This document shows, piece after piece, positions 1 to 12,300 of a stretch of 64,000 nucleotides of DNA; within the stretch, counting starts at the first letter, position 1, and the number at the start of each line of letters is the position of its first letter. A program made the translations under genes and the position numbers. The notes under the pieces are model-generated. The model was not told the DNA's origin. It saw only the letters and a list, made by a program, of their open reading frames with translations, and searched no databases. Source of the DNA: Ectocarpus siliculosus (Eukaryota > Sar > Phaeophyceae > Ectocarpales > Ectocarpaceae); the NCBI GenBank assembly GCA_000310025.1, contig FN649149.1, positions 3,516 to 67,515 on the forward strand, written 5' to 3'.

Positions 1-1
1 C

Positions 2-3000
2 CTTGGTATGCCCACCTTCGAGCACCGCTGCCTTACCTTCATCCTACGCAACTGGCGTAAGGTCGTGAGGTATGCCGACGCATTTGGAGGATTTCTTCTG
101 GGTCCATGTTTATTTTTATCTCTCACGTTGTTAGAGTAGGTGTACCCCTCTTTGGGTGTAGGAGTAGGGTTATCACTGGGTACGATGTTGGGTCCTATGG
201 CAGATCAGAGGCGAGTAAGGCAGGGCATCAAGGGGTGCAATGTTGGGTTCCCATGACAGAGTAGAGACAGTGAGACACGGGCAAACCAATACAGGAGAAA
301 GTGAGACACGTTTGTATTCGCATGATCAAGGATTTGTGGTAATGAAAACAGTTTTCTTCTTTTTTCACAGCGCACCGGGAGACACGACATGTACGAAGAA
401 AAAAAGGAAAAGAAGGGTTGGACTCGACTAGTAAACTATGGGCTATGGGAGTAGGCCCGCGAGGTGCTGTTGGCGCAGGGGATAGATAGCCGAGTCCCTG
501 TTCCCAAGCATTGCTTCCGCTATGGCGTTGACTGTGCAACCATCGTGTCCATGCCGTCTTTCTCATGACTCAACCCGCAGAACCGAAGGGTGGATGCATC
601 TCCCCCCGGATCTGAGGGCTAGAGCCAACGCCTTCCGAAGCAGACATGTCCACCTGTTCATGCTCGGACAGAGGGTGAGAGGCTTTGCTGTGGTATGAAT
701 AAGGGTCGTCGCTGTTGCTTTTGTTGCTGTTGCTGTTGCTGTTGCTGTGATGGTTGCCGTTGGTGTTAATACACGTTCTGACCTCAATCCAGTAGCGTCG
801 ATGACTGCTGTGCTTAACGTCGATGACTGCGCGTGCGTGCCTAATCATGGTACCTTGTGTGTTTTCGTCTTTTCTTTTGGGGGGGGGGTTCCGCAGGATC
901 ATGTGACATGGAAAGGAGGCGAGAGTGAAATGATGGCGGACTGGGTGCTGGACAGGATCAAGTCCGATGGCAGCTCTTGGATGGATGACGTGAGTTGATG
1001 TGTGCATGCAGCCAATAAAACGTTGGATTTTACCCTCGGACCCTTCATACTAACGTGTTCGTACGCCCCCCGTCAGCGTGTGTGTGTACATAGAGCAGAG
1101 TCGTTGAAGATCTGCATAAATATAAGTAAACACTTCAGGGTTTCATCGATGAGCTTTATGTCCGAAATGTACCCCTGCATGCAAGAGTTGAACCACTTCA
1201 ATCTTCCCCATAATAATAATTAGGGAAAACGACACAACAGGGTATACCCTGGTCGAAAGGCGACACACCTGGGTACACAGTCATTAACAGCAGTAAATGC
1301 ATTCATATCATTGGTCAGCGCCCAATTTCACCCCGGTACGTCCGAAAAGGCGCAGGGTATACCCTGCTGCGTCTACTTTTCTCACCAACTGTACCCTGTT
1401 TTCGGAAGTGTACCCTGACCTGACGGGAAATAAGACCCATTCATCAATCATTTCCCCCGCAGGAATCTTCCCAACTCCTTTTCCCCTCCAACCATGGGGT
1501 ACCAAACGGCGAATCTTCCCACCCAATAACAACCATGGCAACGCGGCAGGAATCAGTTTCCGCCCCTGCCAAACAACACCAACCATCAACTCTTCCGCTC
1601 TAAATCAACAATGGCCGGGCACTACCCCAGCACAGTTGTTCCGTTTGGAAACATGCACACACGCGTACAATACCCCGTGCACCACTGCTTGCTGCAGTCT
1701 ATATGCGACATGCACGGGTCACGCTACGAAAGCGAGACCGATCCAGCATGGTTGACATGCATATATATATGCATGTATGGACACAGCACTAACGGGTAAC
1801 GTTGGGCGCCGCCACTCCCTCCTGCCTGTGCCGTGTGTGCGTGGGTGTGTTGTTTGTTGTGTCTCAATTGCGATGTGTTTCTTGCTTGACCTACTGCTGT
1901 AACAGCAGCGGTCGCGCTTACCAGCCGACCAAGCCGACCAACCAATCAATGTATGTAGTAAGAAGACGTCAGGCTTCAGCGGGATGAGCCGATGAAATAC
2001 AACGCGAGCACAGGGAGGGTGATTGAGTTGGACGACACAGTCCTGCTGCCAGAGTTGTTAGCACTCGCTCCTCCTTCCATGATTGATGTCAAGGGCGTGT
2101 CTGTGTATGGTGTTGCTGCCTCTCTCCTCCGCCCGCTCAGCGCAGCGCCACACATCATGGGCACCTACATGCATATATATGCAAGTCAACCATGCTAGAT
2201 CGGTCTCGCTTTCGTAGCGTGACCCGTGCATGTCGCATATAGACTGCAGCAAGCAGTGGTGCACGGGGTATTGTACGCGTGTGCATGTTTCCAAACGGAA
2301 CAACTGTGCTGGGGTAGTGCCCGGCCATTGTTGATTTAGAGCGGAAGAGTTGATGGTTGGTGTTGTTTGGCAGGGGCGGAAACTGATTCCTGCCGCGTTG
2401 CCATGGTTGTTATTGGGTGGGAAGATTCGCCGTTTGGTACCCCATGGTTGGAGGGGAAAAGGAGTTGGGAAGATTCCTGCGGGGGAAATGATTGATGAAT
2501 GGGTCTCATTTCCCGTCAGGTCAGGGTACACTTCCGAAAACAGGGTACAGTTGGTGAGAAAAGTAGACGCAGGAGGGTATACCCTGCGCCTTTTCGGACG
2601 TACCGGGGTGAAATTGGGCGCTGACCAATGATATGAATGCATTTACTGCTGTTAATGACTGTGTACCTAGGTGTGTCGCTTTTCGACCAGGGTATACCCT
2701 GCTGTGTCGTTTTCCCTAATAATTATCCTCTTTGTTTTATTGTGAGTTTGTTTCCATTAATATTTTTGACCAATTATTGGTATCAGATAAAACCCGACTC
2801 GGTGTCAGAGCCGCCTAGCGTTGTCGAGCTATTCAGCTCTGTTGTCAGAGCCGCCTACTGTACCAGTGGCAAGCGATTCAGCTCTGTATTCACATACGGA
2901 CATTTTGGAATCGGCGCACGTGCCCCCCAAAGGCGACTTGGACGTAACATTGCGCTACGTTTTCCGCAAATGTATGGTGATACTGCCGTAGACACGTTCC

Positions 3001-3777
3001 GCTCTCTCTCTAACAGTTGTCGGGGAGACTTCGTGCCCTGTCCAAGGCGAAAAAAGTCGTCGCTGTACGTCACCTCATACGAGCAAGCAAAAAGCATGAC
3101 TCGAACGGCAACCCCGGTGTCACCGATTTCGTGTGTATATGTGTGTGTGTCCATCCCGGCCTCCGCGCATGTGTGTTTTTGTTGTTATTAGCATCGACTC
3201 CGGTAACCAGCTGACCAATGAGCAGACGTCAGTACCAGCGGGTGCAACCAAAAGTCCCTGTGTGTGCGTTACTATTACTACAGCAGCATCGACCGCGCTA
3301 GCCGGCTGACCAATGAAAATACACCAGTCTCAGTGCGGCTGAACACAGAAATAGCTTCTGAAGTCCATGACCCATGTGTAAACATTTTTCATATTAACAT
3401 CGACCGCGCTAACTGGCCGACGTCTCGGCGCGGCTGAAACTCAGCGGACTGAAAGCAGAAAATGTACTACTTCTTTAAGGGTAAGGCCATGATCCGTGGC
3501 CCCACCTATTTGTGTGTGTCTGTCTTACCATCGCACTTGTCTCCCCTCCCCCACCACCAACACCCCCCTCTCTTTCCAGGTTACAGAGGAAGAGGAGGCC
3601 TTGGCCATGGCAGGGGAAGAGGGGTGGCAGACCGCATCGGAAGGGGAGGGTGACGGCGCCCACTCAACGGCAACGGCAACGGCAGCGTTTTTCAGCCCTG
3701 AGAGCCAGAGCCCAGCCACCAGCCAAAGCCCCACACCCGCCTCAAGGCGTAGGGCTCGAGCGTTCCTTTCGCCCTGA
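2..3777 (+). CDS. 3' part of an unidentified multi-exon gene (runs in from the left edge)
   Basis: I do not recognise the family. The best-supported exons are 581-674, 897-989 and 3580-3777. The first ends on a full codon before GTGAGA. The second (31 codons, with GGESEMMADWVLDRI) starts after CCGCAG and ends GATGAC before a consensus GTGAGT. The third starts after a strong pyrimidine tract and CCAG, in phase 0, and encodes an acidic then Ser/Pro/Thr-rich C-terminus ending RRRARAFLSP. A likely earlier exon near 455-545 contains VPVPKHCFRYGVDC, and 2-60 may hold another (PTFEHRCLTFILRNW). I could not join those two in phase. Alternative end: reading through the donor at 990 meets TGA at 996-998, with AATAAA at 1014, which would give a short intronic-polyadenylation form. 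The last intron contains the foldback transposon at 1222-2717. Confidence 0.5.
1222..2717. mobile_element. Foldback (long inverted repeat) transposon, full copy
   Basis: Two arms of about 540 bp are inverted copies of each other (about 1222-1770 and 2160-2717), separated by a spacer of about 390 bp. Termini read AGGGAAAACGACAC and its reverse complement. The flanks carry a direct repeat AATAATT at 1215-1221 and 2718-2724, a clean 7 bp target-site duplication. Each arm repeats the palindrome AGGGTATACCCT near its end (for example 1239-1250 and 1354-1365), as expected for transposase-binding subterminal repeats. The arms are open in opposing frames (MHSYHWSAPNF and MMVGVVWQGRK), which fits strong nucleotide identity better than coding. 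No transposase was seen, so it is non-autonomous. It lies in the last intron of the left-edge gene. Confidence 0.88.
3191..3440 (+). repeat. Three copies of a short dispersed repeat (GCATCGACCGCGCTAAC family)
   Basis: Starts at about 3191, 3287 and 3397 share the order: CATCGACYSCGCTARC, then GGCTGACCAATGA, then AGACGTCAGT or a variant, then a GCGGCTGAA-like end. Related copies occur at about 1912, 4862, 28637, 37285, 42195 and 42317 on this strand, and near 24130, 24250 and 24388 reversed. Many lie in introns just after GT-rich or T-rich stretches. They are about 60-70 bp, non-coding, and show no clear target-site duplication. Confidence 0.7.
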
Positions 3778-3784
3778 CTTTCAG

Positions 3785-4062
3785 GAGCTTGAGTGATCGT
3801 TTCAGCCTGGCTTTTGGTGTGTGTCAACATAGCTTGGCTTGAGAGATGGTTCACCCTGACGTTTGGTGTGTATTAGGAGAGCTTGGCTTAAGAGATGGTT
3901 CACCCTGACGTTTGTTGTGTGTCAGGAGAGCTTGGCTTGAGAGATGGTTCACCCTGACGTTTGGTGTGTTTTAGGGGAACTTGGCTTAAGAGATGGTTCA
4001 CCGTGACATTTGAGATGGTTCACCCTGACCTTCGGTGTGTGTTGAGAGAGCTTGGCTGGACA
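3785..4062 (+). repeat. Minisatellite of about 60 bp units downstream of the first gene
   Basis: About five units repeat the order AGCTTGGCTTGAGAGATGG, TTCACCCTGACGTTTGGTGT, GTGTTAGGAG. The fourth to fifth unit is shortened. The array starts just after the stop codon at 3775-3777, so it probably lies in the 3' UTR or immediately downstream. Confidence 0.85.
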
Positions 4063-7000
4063 GGTCGAAAGGTGCAAGCATTGATCGTGCTACGGCGTTG
4101 GCGAAAGGGTGGGTGTACTTGCCAAGTTCACGCGTGAGAGAGAAATCATCTGCCTGTGTTTGCTTTCTTGGAGGGTGGGGGGTACCCGGTGTTTTGAGGA
4201 AACTTGGAGGAGGTATGCAAAGCATGATATATAGATTTCCGGCAAGATTGAGTGCTCTTCAGCAGCCGCTGCTTCCTACGTTTGGGGGGGGGGGGGTTCC
4301 TGGACTGCACTGAACGAATAGAATAGTACATAGCCACGTAAGGAAATCCCGGGGCAACAACCGAGTCTGTTCATGAATTCCTCTTTTCGTGTCTGAGTCT
4401 TTTTTTTTCTTTTTTTCTCAGTATGACCCAACGAATCCATCTCTACTGAAGAAAAGAGTCAAAGATAGACTAGCAATGATCCATTGTCTTTTGTGATTTT
4501 GTGAGGCGGAGTGACAAGCAGGTAGGTTCATAGTGTAAACTTCATATCGGGATGACAACACAGGAGATTTGGTATAACCTAGCAGCCCTCTTCTTTGTAG
4601 GTGAGGTAGCATACCACGGCGAGGGAGAGCGGTAGCGTCCTATAAGTGTGATATAGATGGCAGAGGAAAGGGTTGAGAGAGGGGGGCTGGCTGGCTGCCG
4701 TTATCGCAGACTTCGATTTTTTGCGATGGAGGTGTGTTGGGGATGCTGTTCGCCTGTTGTTTTCGATGGCACCCACTGCTGTACAGAAGTCAATCTACAG
4801 GCGCTTGACTTGTGACGGTCAGGTAGTTGGCGGGGTTGTATGTATGTGTTTATCTCTTCAGTTAGCGTCGGCCGCGCTAGCAGCCTGACCAATCAAAATA
4901 CGCAATTTTTGTAGCGGGCTACAAAAAACGCGCTTGTGGTTTCTATCTAAGAATAGCATGGTCACAGGACTCTTTCGGAAATGGGACTGTGTGTGCGTTG
5001 ACGCGTGGTGTTATTTTTGCAGTCCGCAGGACGAATGAATGGGCTGTGGAAGGGCCGAAAATATCTTTGATGAAATAGAGAGAGAGGAAGAGAACGTTGG
5101 AATTTGTCCCTTCCCTGATTGTGGTGAAGCGAACGCCAGCTGAATTGGGAGGAGAGTGGACCCCGGCGTGCCAAGTCTAGGCTTTGTGTCTTGTCTCAGG
5201 AAAAGCCACTCGTCTGTCTGATGTCGTACATGAACTACTCCGGAGTATGTGTTGCGCGTGTGGTGATTGTTGGAAGCGTTGTTCGGAGAAGATTGGTTGT
5301 CATGAGTGAGGTCTGTTTCTTTCCCTAGTCTACGTGCGAATGGTCTAATTCCTTTGCGTCGGGGGTGGGGCGCGGTTTTGTTGGCAGTGGCCGTGTTTTT
5401 TTTCTCCTTTTTTGTCCCTGATGCCGACTGACTTCCTTCCCTCTTCGTTTACCCCTCTAGCTGGTGATAATCACTTCTTGTTGCTGTGCATTGAGGAAGG
5501 GATGCGCGCGGAGCGTTGCTTGTGGTCAGTCCCATGCAAATGAATTATGTGGAGTATTTTAAGTGGAGTCCGTACTGGGTAGTGTCTTGAAGTTTTTCAG
5601 TCACTCACCCTGCTGGGTATGCACGTAATTTTTTTTGTGGGGCTGAAGTAGGGAGAGAGAGGCACCCAGCAGACGAAATACATAAATAAGTGTGTGATGA
5701 TGTGGCGATTGATCATCTGTTGGTGCGTGTTTTGTCTTGCCGCCACGCACCGCTTTTTATGCAATTTTGAATGAACTACAGTAGTGGTCACCCCCATCCT
5801 CCGGGTTCCGCTCTCTGTTGCGCCCTCCAAGCAAGCAAATATACTACTCTTGTTAGACCTAGGCTCCAATGCCTGACCGGAGCATCCACACTGACTGAGG
5901 TTGATTCCGTTTCGCCAAACACTACACGTTCAACGGTCCCCCCTCAACTTGAACACAAGAAAGACCTTCAAAAAAGCTATGAAGTACATAGGTACATGTA
6001 CGTCCCACACAGACAGACCTACCTGTGTATAGCCCGGATGCCCCCCCCTGCTATGTACGTAAGGACACTACTTGGGAAGTACAACATTCATTCGTCGATG
6101 ACGTTCACATTCCAACATTCAAGAAGATGAGAGCCAGTCCTTTAGTCTTGTACTGTAGTAGACATTCCCCCTTTGCTGACCTCAAAATCAACGGAGGAAT
6201 CAAACCCCCGGTGCACCATTTATCTTGTTTTTTCTGAACAGATCGTCAACAAATAGGTTCTTACAGTGAATCACAGCGAAGAAGGATGACGGTACAACTC
6301 TCAGCAAAGCACCCTTCTCTGTGCTATATTTTGTCTGCTCTTCTTCATCCTTTGGGTAGGAGACTTCTTAGACCTCAGCAAGTGTACACACCTACTCAGT
6401 GGGACAACATGCAGTCTACAATAGCTACACATCCAGCGGTTCCTCCGTTCCTCCGCATCCGCTTTAGACATGGATATCAGTCACACATGGATATCACTGA
6501 CTACTGAGCTGTGTTCGTCTATACTGCTGTACGCCGAAGTCCCTTAATCATATTCCTGCATGTGCTGTATGCATAGCAGGGAACATGCATACTGAAATCT
6601 ACAAGCGGTCCCGTTTTCCAAAGTGCAAGCGTGCAAGCACAAGAGGCTTGGTTCACGGAACTCGCTTTGGGACTGTCATCTCCATCCCCTCCCCAGGATT
6701 TACACAGTGACGACGTGTTTGCGCAGGAAACAAAATGTGATATTTTGATATTTTGATGCTGGTCTCAAATAGTTCCAATAAAATTCTTTGGGAAAACGAC
6801 ACAATAGGGTATACCCTGGTCGAAAAGCGACACACCTGGGTACACAGTCATTAACAGCAGTAAATGCATTCATATGATTGGTCAGCGCCCAATTTCACCC
6901 CGGTACGTCCGAAAAGGCGCAGGGTATACCCTGCTGTGTCTACTTTTCTCACCAACTGTACCCTGTTTTCGGAAGTGTACCCTGACCTGACGGGAAATAA

Positions 7001-8990
7001 GACCCATTCATCAATCATTTCCCCCGCAGGAATCTTCCCAACTCCTTTTCCTCTCCAACCATGCTAGATCGGTCTCGCTTTCGTAGCGTGACCCGTGCAT
7101 GTCGCATATAGACTGCAGCAAGCAGTGGTGCACGGGGTATTGTACGCGTGTGCATGTTTCCAAACGGAACAACTAACTGCTGTGCTGGGGTAGTGCCCGG
7201 CCATTGTTGATTTAGAGCGGAAGAGTTGATGGTTGGTGTTGTTTGGCAGGGGCGGAAACTGATTCCTGCCGCGTTGCCATGGTTGTTATTGGGTGGGAAG
7301 ATTCGCCGTTTGGTACCCCATGGTTGGAGAGGGAGAGGAAAAGGAGTTGGGAAGATTCCTGCGGGGGAAATGATTGATGAATGGGTCTTATTTCCCGTCA
7401 GGTCAGGGTACACTTCCGAAAACAGGGTACAGTTGGTGAGAAAAGTAGACACAGCAGGGTATACCCTGCTCCTTTTCGGACGTACCGGGGTGAAATTGGG
7501 CGCTGACCAATGATATGAATGCATTTACTGCTGTTAATGACTGTGTACCCAGGTGTGTCGCCTTTCGACCAGGGTATACCCTGTTGTGTCGTTTTCCCTA
7601 TTTCTTTCCCTGCACTCTTTATTTCGTTCAACGCTCCGCACCCTGTCTCTCGATCTCCCTCTCTCCCATCACGAGATATTTTTGGGCCGCCACACAGCAG
7701 CGGAACGCTTCCATCGGTCGGCCTCTCTGCTGCGAGGCAACGAGTGGGAGCTTTCAGCATCACGCCCTTCGTAGGTGAGTGCTGGTGCCCCCACCCCTTC
7801 TTCAGACACGATTTGCGGACGTGTTCTCTTTATAAATAACCGGTGGCGGCGTGGTGCAGAATCCGAGTGTGGTACAATAAACATTATGCATACCGAAGCA
7901 GTCTAGTTACATAATGGCTAGCGAGTGATATCCCAAGCGAAGGTGTTTGGCATGCAGCCATGGCCGTCAGTTCGATTTGGCTGTCTATCGAGCACACGGG
8001 TCGAGGAGGGAATCGAGCAGGAAGGGTTGGATCACGCGGTAGCTGACATGTGTTGCGGCACCTACAAGTCACAGATATCGCTGTTAGCAAGTGATGTACA
8101 AAACACGGTAAGACTACATAAACCAACACCCGAATGCACAGACGCTGGCCTTGGGCGGCGGCGCAGGTAGTTCGGTGCGGGGGCGGGTACTTTGGCACAC
8201 TGGACGCCTCTCCCAGGTAATCGGGGTTGTCGGCTTTTCGTCTGTAGCATGACTCGTGCGCGTAAGAGAAGGGAAGCATCGGGGACACAGCGGGCTTGCG
8301 GGCCAATCACGCCGCTTTTTTTGTGTGTGATGACTTTGTCACTTTGAGTAACACCTGCGTTTGGTCTACGGCTGTTGTACACACATCCCTTTCGACTGCT
8401 GCTGTGGTTATATGCATATCTCAAACGGGTAGATAGTTTTTCTGTGATTTCATGTATATGTCCTCTAAATATAGACTACGTATTCATACATTGGCTCCTT
8501 CTTTCTTTGTCCGCAGTAGGTCACGCGTCAGAAGGATCTCTTTTGCCTGCTAAATTTACAGCAGTGTACAGCACAGCAGTAGTACCGAGGGCAGGTTGGG
8601 CGAGGAGAGAGGGCCCAGAAAGCGTGTCAGCACGGGGTTACCACAACAATGACAAGTGGTGTTTTGTTTTGTATTGCTGGACAGCCACTACCGGGGGGGG
8701 GGTGGTCCACACCCCTCGAATGGCTCATACCTCGTGTCTCAATTGATAAATCCCATCCACAAATAGCTGAAGCAAACCAACCAAGTTCATCTCTCTCGTC
8801 GATAGCTACTACTGCTGTCCAGGACATGCTCGCGATGTAAAAAAGTGCCACACCACGTTCAAACGCACGAGGCCGCCACTGAGTGTTTTTTTTTACCGGT
8901 TGAAAGATAATTCACCAACTTTTGTGAGTCTCAGTTTGTCACACTGCCTGTACCGTTCGCTTCACTAATAGGCGGATGAATGTGCCGTCC
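4063..8990. other. Intergenic stretch without a recognisable gene
   Basis: Nearly 5 kb in which short open frames have no recognisable motif, splice structure or family match. It holds one short-repeat copy at 4862-4905, a G-run at 4283-4294, the second foldback transposon (6790-7599) and a G-run near 8693. Nothing else is supportable. Confidence 0.6.
6790..7599. mobile_element. Foldback transposon, internally deleted copy
   Basis: Same termini (GGGAAAACGACACA and inverse) and same arm sequence as the element at 1222-2717, but only about 810 bp long. The left arm stops near 7063 and joins directly to sequence that in the full copy belongs to the right arm (starting CATGCTAGATCGGTCTCGC). The original spacer and the inner part of one arm are therefore gone. 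Flanks AATTCTT and ATTTCTT are an imperfect 7 bp duplication. The right arm carries small insertions relative to the full copy (near 7175 and 7330). Confidence 0.85.
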
Positions 8991-9240
8991 GAACACGTAC
9001 GTACCCTAATTGTGCGTGTTATCGCACCCCCGTGTTAGCGTTTTTCTATAGCGTATTTCTCCACAACCAGGGAGGTATATATCGCCCCTGATAAGGGTGG
9101 TTTTGGAAACATCTCGTCGAGGGCTTTCCGGAGAGCTGTCAGTTGGTGTTCGCACCCTCCTAGTCGTGGAGAAATACGCTTTAGTCTAGAAAAAACGCTA
9201 ACACGGGGGTGCGATAACACGCACAATTAGGGTACGTGTT
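8991..9240. mobile_element. Hairpin (MITE-like) element in the YHS gene promoter region
   Basis: Left arm (about 8991-9069) and right arm (about 9166-9240) are near-perfect reverse complements, running ACGTACCCTAATTGTGCG through CCCCCGTGTTAGCG to GCGTATTTCTCCAC. The loop of about 95 bp contains TCTCGTCGAGGGCTTTCCG (9112-9130), a core shared with four other hairpin elements in this window. The element ends 141 bp before the YHS-gene start codon, so it may lie in the promoter or 5' UTR. Confidence 0.8.
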
Positions 9241-9381
9241 ACGGTTCCGCACGACCACAAACACCCCAAGCCTGACCCCCGCTCTTCCGCCCCCCGGCCA
9301 CTGCCTGGTGCCGCTGCTGCTCGTGCTGGAAGCTAGAAGAAGACTAAATTCTGCCACCGCGTTGCAACGGCAGCACAGGGG

Positions 9382-12300
9382 ATGGGGCTGGGAGAGGACG
9401 AGTTCCTCGTGCCGTCGGGGCCGATGATGGGGGGCAGCAGCAGCAGAGAGAGCCTGCGATCTCACCACCAGCACCAGCACCAGCACCAGCAGCCTCCCGG
9501 TCCGTGGAAACTCGTGCGGCCGCTGCTCGTAGCGCTCGGGGTGTTCGGGGTCTCCACTGGCGCCGCGCGGTACCTCTTCCCCCGCAGAAAGCTGCAGCCG
9601 CAGCGGGAGCAGCTGGAGAGGCTAGTCGCCGTGAGGACCGGTGAGAGCCCTGTCACGAGCGAGTGCGCCACGGCTGCGAAGGTGGTGATGGAAGGGGCTG
9701 ACCTGACCCGTTACTTCTCGCTGGAGCTGGGCGCTGCGGCCGTGTATGGTGTTGAGGAGCACGAGGCCCTGTACAACGGTTACAAATTCTGGTTCGAGAG
9801 TGCAGAGAACAAGGCCATGTTCGAGGTGGGATGAAAGGATGCGAAGTTAGTTTATACAGCTTGATGCTTGGTGGCAGGGTGGCATATGCGCATGGGTCCC
9901 TCTGTTTTGTGCGCGTGTTGTCACGTCCTGGTTTGCTTGGTACACGGTGATAGCTTGGCATACACCTGCTGCGTTCATGTTTGTTCGCCACATCATGGTT
10001 TGCTTGATAAAAGGTGATCGCGTACGATCATGTCATGGCTGCCGTGGTGGGGAGAGTTTTCGGGCGAAACGCGTGCCGTTTCTTTTTTTACTTTTTGTGA
10101 ACGGGAACACATTTTGTATTTTTTTGTTTTATTCCCGGGCGCTGCCTGCCGTACCCTCCGCGGCCTGCCAGCTGCCAGCATTAACAGCAGTAGCAGAGCG
10201 CACACCGAGAGGACAAATTTAGCAGCGGCCCTGAAACGTTCCCGATCGCGTCACCGCTGCCGAGCACTGCCTAGTCGGACCGCGTTCGCGAGGATAACAT
10301 GCGTTTTATGTGACATTGAGAGGAGAGTTACGTGACCCCAACCCTACCCCTATAAGCCCCCAATTGAACCAGTAGTCTACGCAGCAAAATTGATTAAGCA
10401 AACGTATGAGATAAAGTATTCGATCCGTGCTTTGGGGTTAGGGTTAGGGATAGGGTCTGCGTGCCCCCTCCCTTATCTTGTTCTAGTAACTCTTAAAATC
10501 CTGCGTAGGCGGTTCAATCGAGAACCCATAGCCCCTACTAAGATTTAGGTTTCTAAATAATGTCCTCGCGAAGGAAGGCTACTGGCCTATACCATACCCA
10601 TCATGGCTTCTCTGTCGGGGGGTGTCAATGACGTGCCCCCGGCAGAAAGAACCGCCTCCTCCTCTGGGTGATGACGGCGTACAGTACGACTACAATACCT
10701 ACCGTCGCTGGCCGTCTGGCTGGCGTCAAGATGTTTCACCCCGGTTTTCAAGGGCGATGAAGTCAGTAGCCTCGGCAGGATCTTTGTATTAAGTAAACAT
10801 GTTGGATGAAGCATACAATCGGGGAAGTTGGGTCAGGGTTAGGGTTAGGGAATAGAGTCTGCGTATCCCCTCCCTGTAAATATCCCGTGAAGGCAGTCCG
10901 ATGAAGTTGGACACGAGCTAGTTTTGAGATTTTGACTGTTTATCCACCCGTTTCTGGCGCGCGAGGCCCCTGTCTGTGAACACGTGTGTCTGCCTGAGTC
11001 GATGCCATTCTCTTATCCGTTTTTCGTGTTGGTTATTGTGTCCCCCGCCGTCCCTCCTCAACCTCGACCACCCTTTTTCGTGCGCTCTTCCTTTTGTTTC
11101 GCCTGCCCCCCATTCCTATCTACCAGGAGAGTCCAAAGTCGTACATTCCTCAGTGGGGGGGCTTCTGCAGTTGGGGTGAGTTTCGGGTGTATGTCGCAGT
11201 TGCGACCAGCATGGACGTTAGAAGGTATTGAGTGGAGACCGGTACGGGTTTTTTAATGGGAAGACAGCAACAATCTCAGCACCCTGGCTCTTTTTCTCCC
11301 GGCATTTTTTTTTTTTTTCGTCGGTCAGAGGCAGAGCGATTGTGTTGTTGCAGATGCTCTTGGGGCGGCATCTCCTGTACGAGAAAAGGTGACAACTCTC
11401 TTCTAGAAATTCACTTGTGTACAATGTATGCTTGTACAACACCCGGTGGAGAATATTATCCGAGGGAGGGGATGTGTTGGAAGTCTTCATGCCATGCGAT
11501 GAGGGTTGGAGTCTTCATCTACACACACACGTGCACGTACAAATACATGCACGCTTGAGCGCACAACAGCAGAATCTGGTGTGTGTGTCCGTGTGTTTCA
11601 TCCCGTTTAATGTGGACTTCAGTTGTTGTACACCTTGCCGCGTATCAACTCAGAGTTGCACAGCAGGACAGAAGGCCACACAGACAGATGTTTTGTTTTC
11701 TCTCACTTCTCCACCTTCCTTCTGCATTACACTACTGTCCAGAGGGATTCAGGCATCCCCTTTACCTTGTCGACCGTAAAGTGCAAGCTTGTTGCCTACC
11801 ACACCACCACACGCGACGTGACGCCTTTTAAGTTTCTTTCGTGGATGTGTGCCCCGCCCAGGGATTTCCCGGGAGGATTGGTGGAATGCAGACGAGCTAG
11901 GGCCTCCCGCCGACCCGAACCAGTGGCTCATCACGGACGATGGCGGTCTTCACTTTTTCAGAAGGTGTGCTGGACGTACTTCGGGGAATCGTGGTACATC
12001 GGAGTACGTGTAGTCCCGTTTTTGTGTCACAAAAAATGTTATTACCGCGATTTGAGGGCATCGCCGCTAAACCGGATTGGCAGTTATGTATTGCGGAAGT
12101 GGTTTGACTACCGAGGTGCAGCCATGCCACGAGATTGTGGAACCTCTATTCAGGGCATCCCGCTAAACACGGAACCGCTTGACCGGGACCACGACTCTAG
12201 CCGTTTAGGTGGACTTGTGTGTACTCTGGTGGGCATGCTCACATTGTGCAACACTTCTACTTTACACTGGGTTCAGTTCAATCGTACGGCAATGCCGAAG

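Noticed and set aside
1297-7524. Long frames starting MHSYHWSAPNF in four transposon arms as a conserved protein family
   Set aside because: The reverse strand of the same arms is equally open, and the frames run into different sequences in each copy. Identity reflects recent copying of inverted-repeat DNA.
10430-10860. Telomere fusion or chromosome end
   Set aside because: The TTAGGG-like blocks are short, few, inside an intron and embedded in a repeat with constant flanks.
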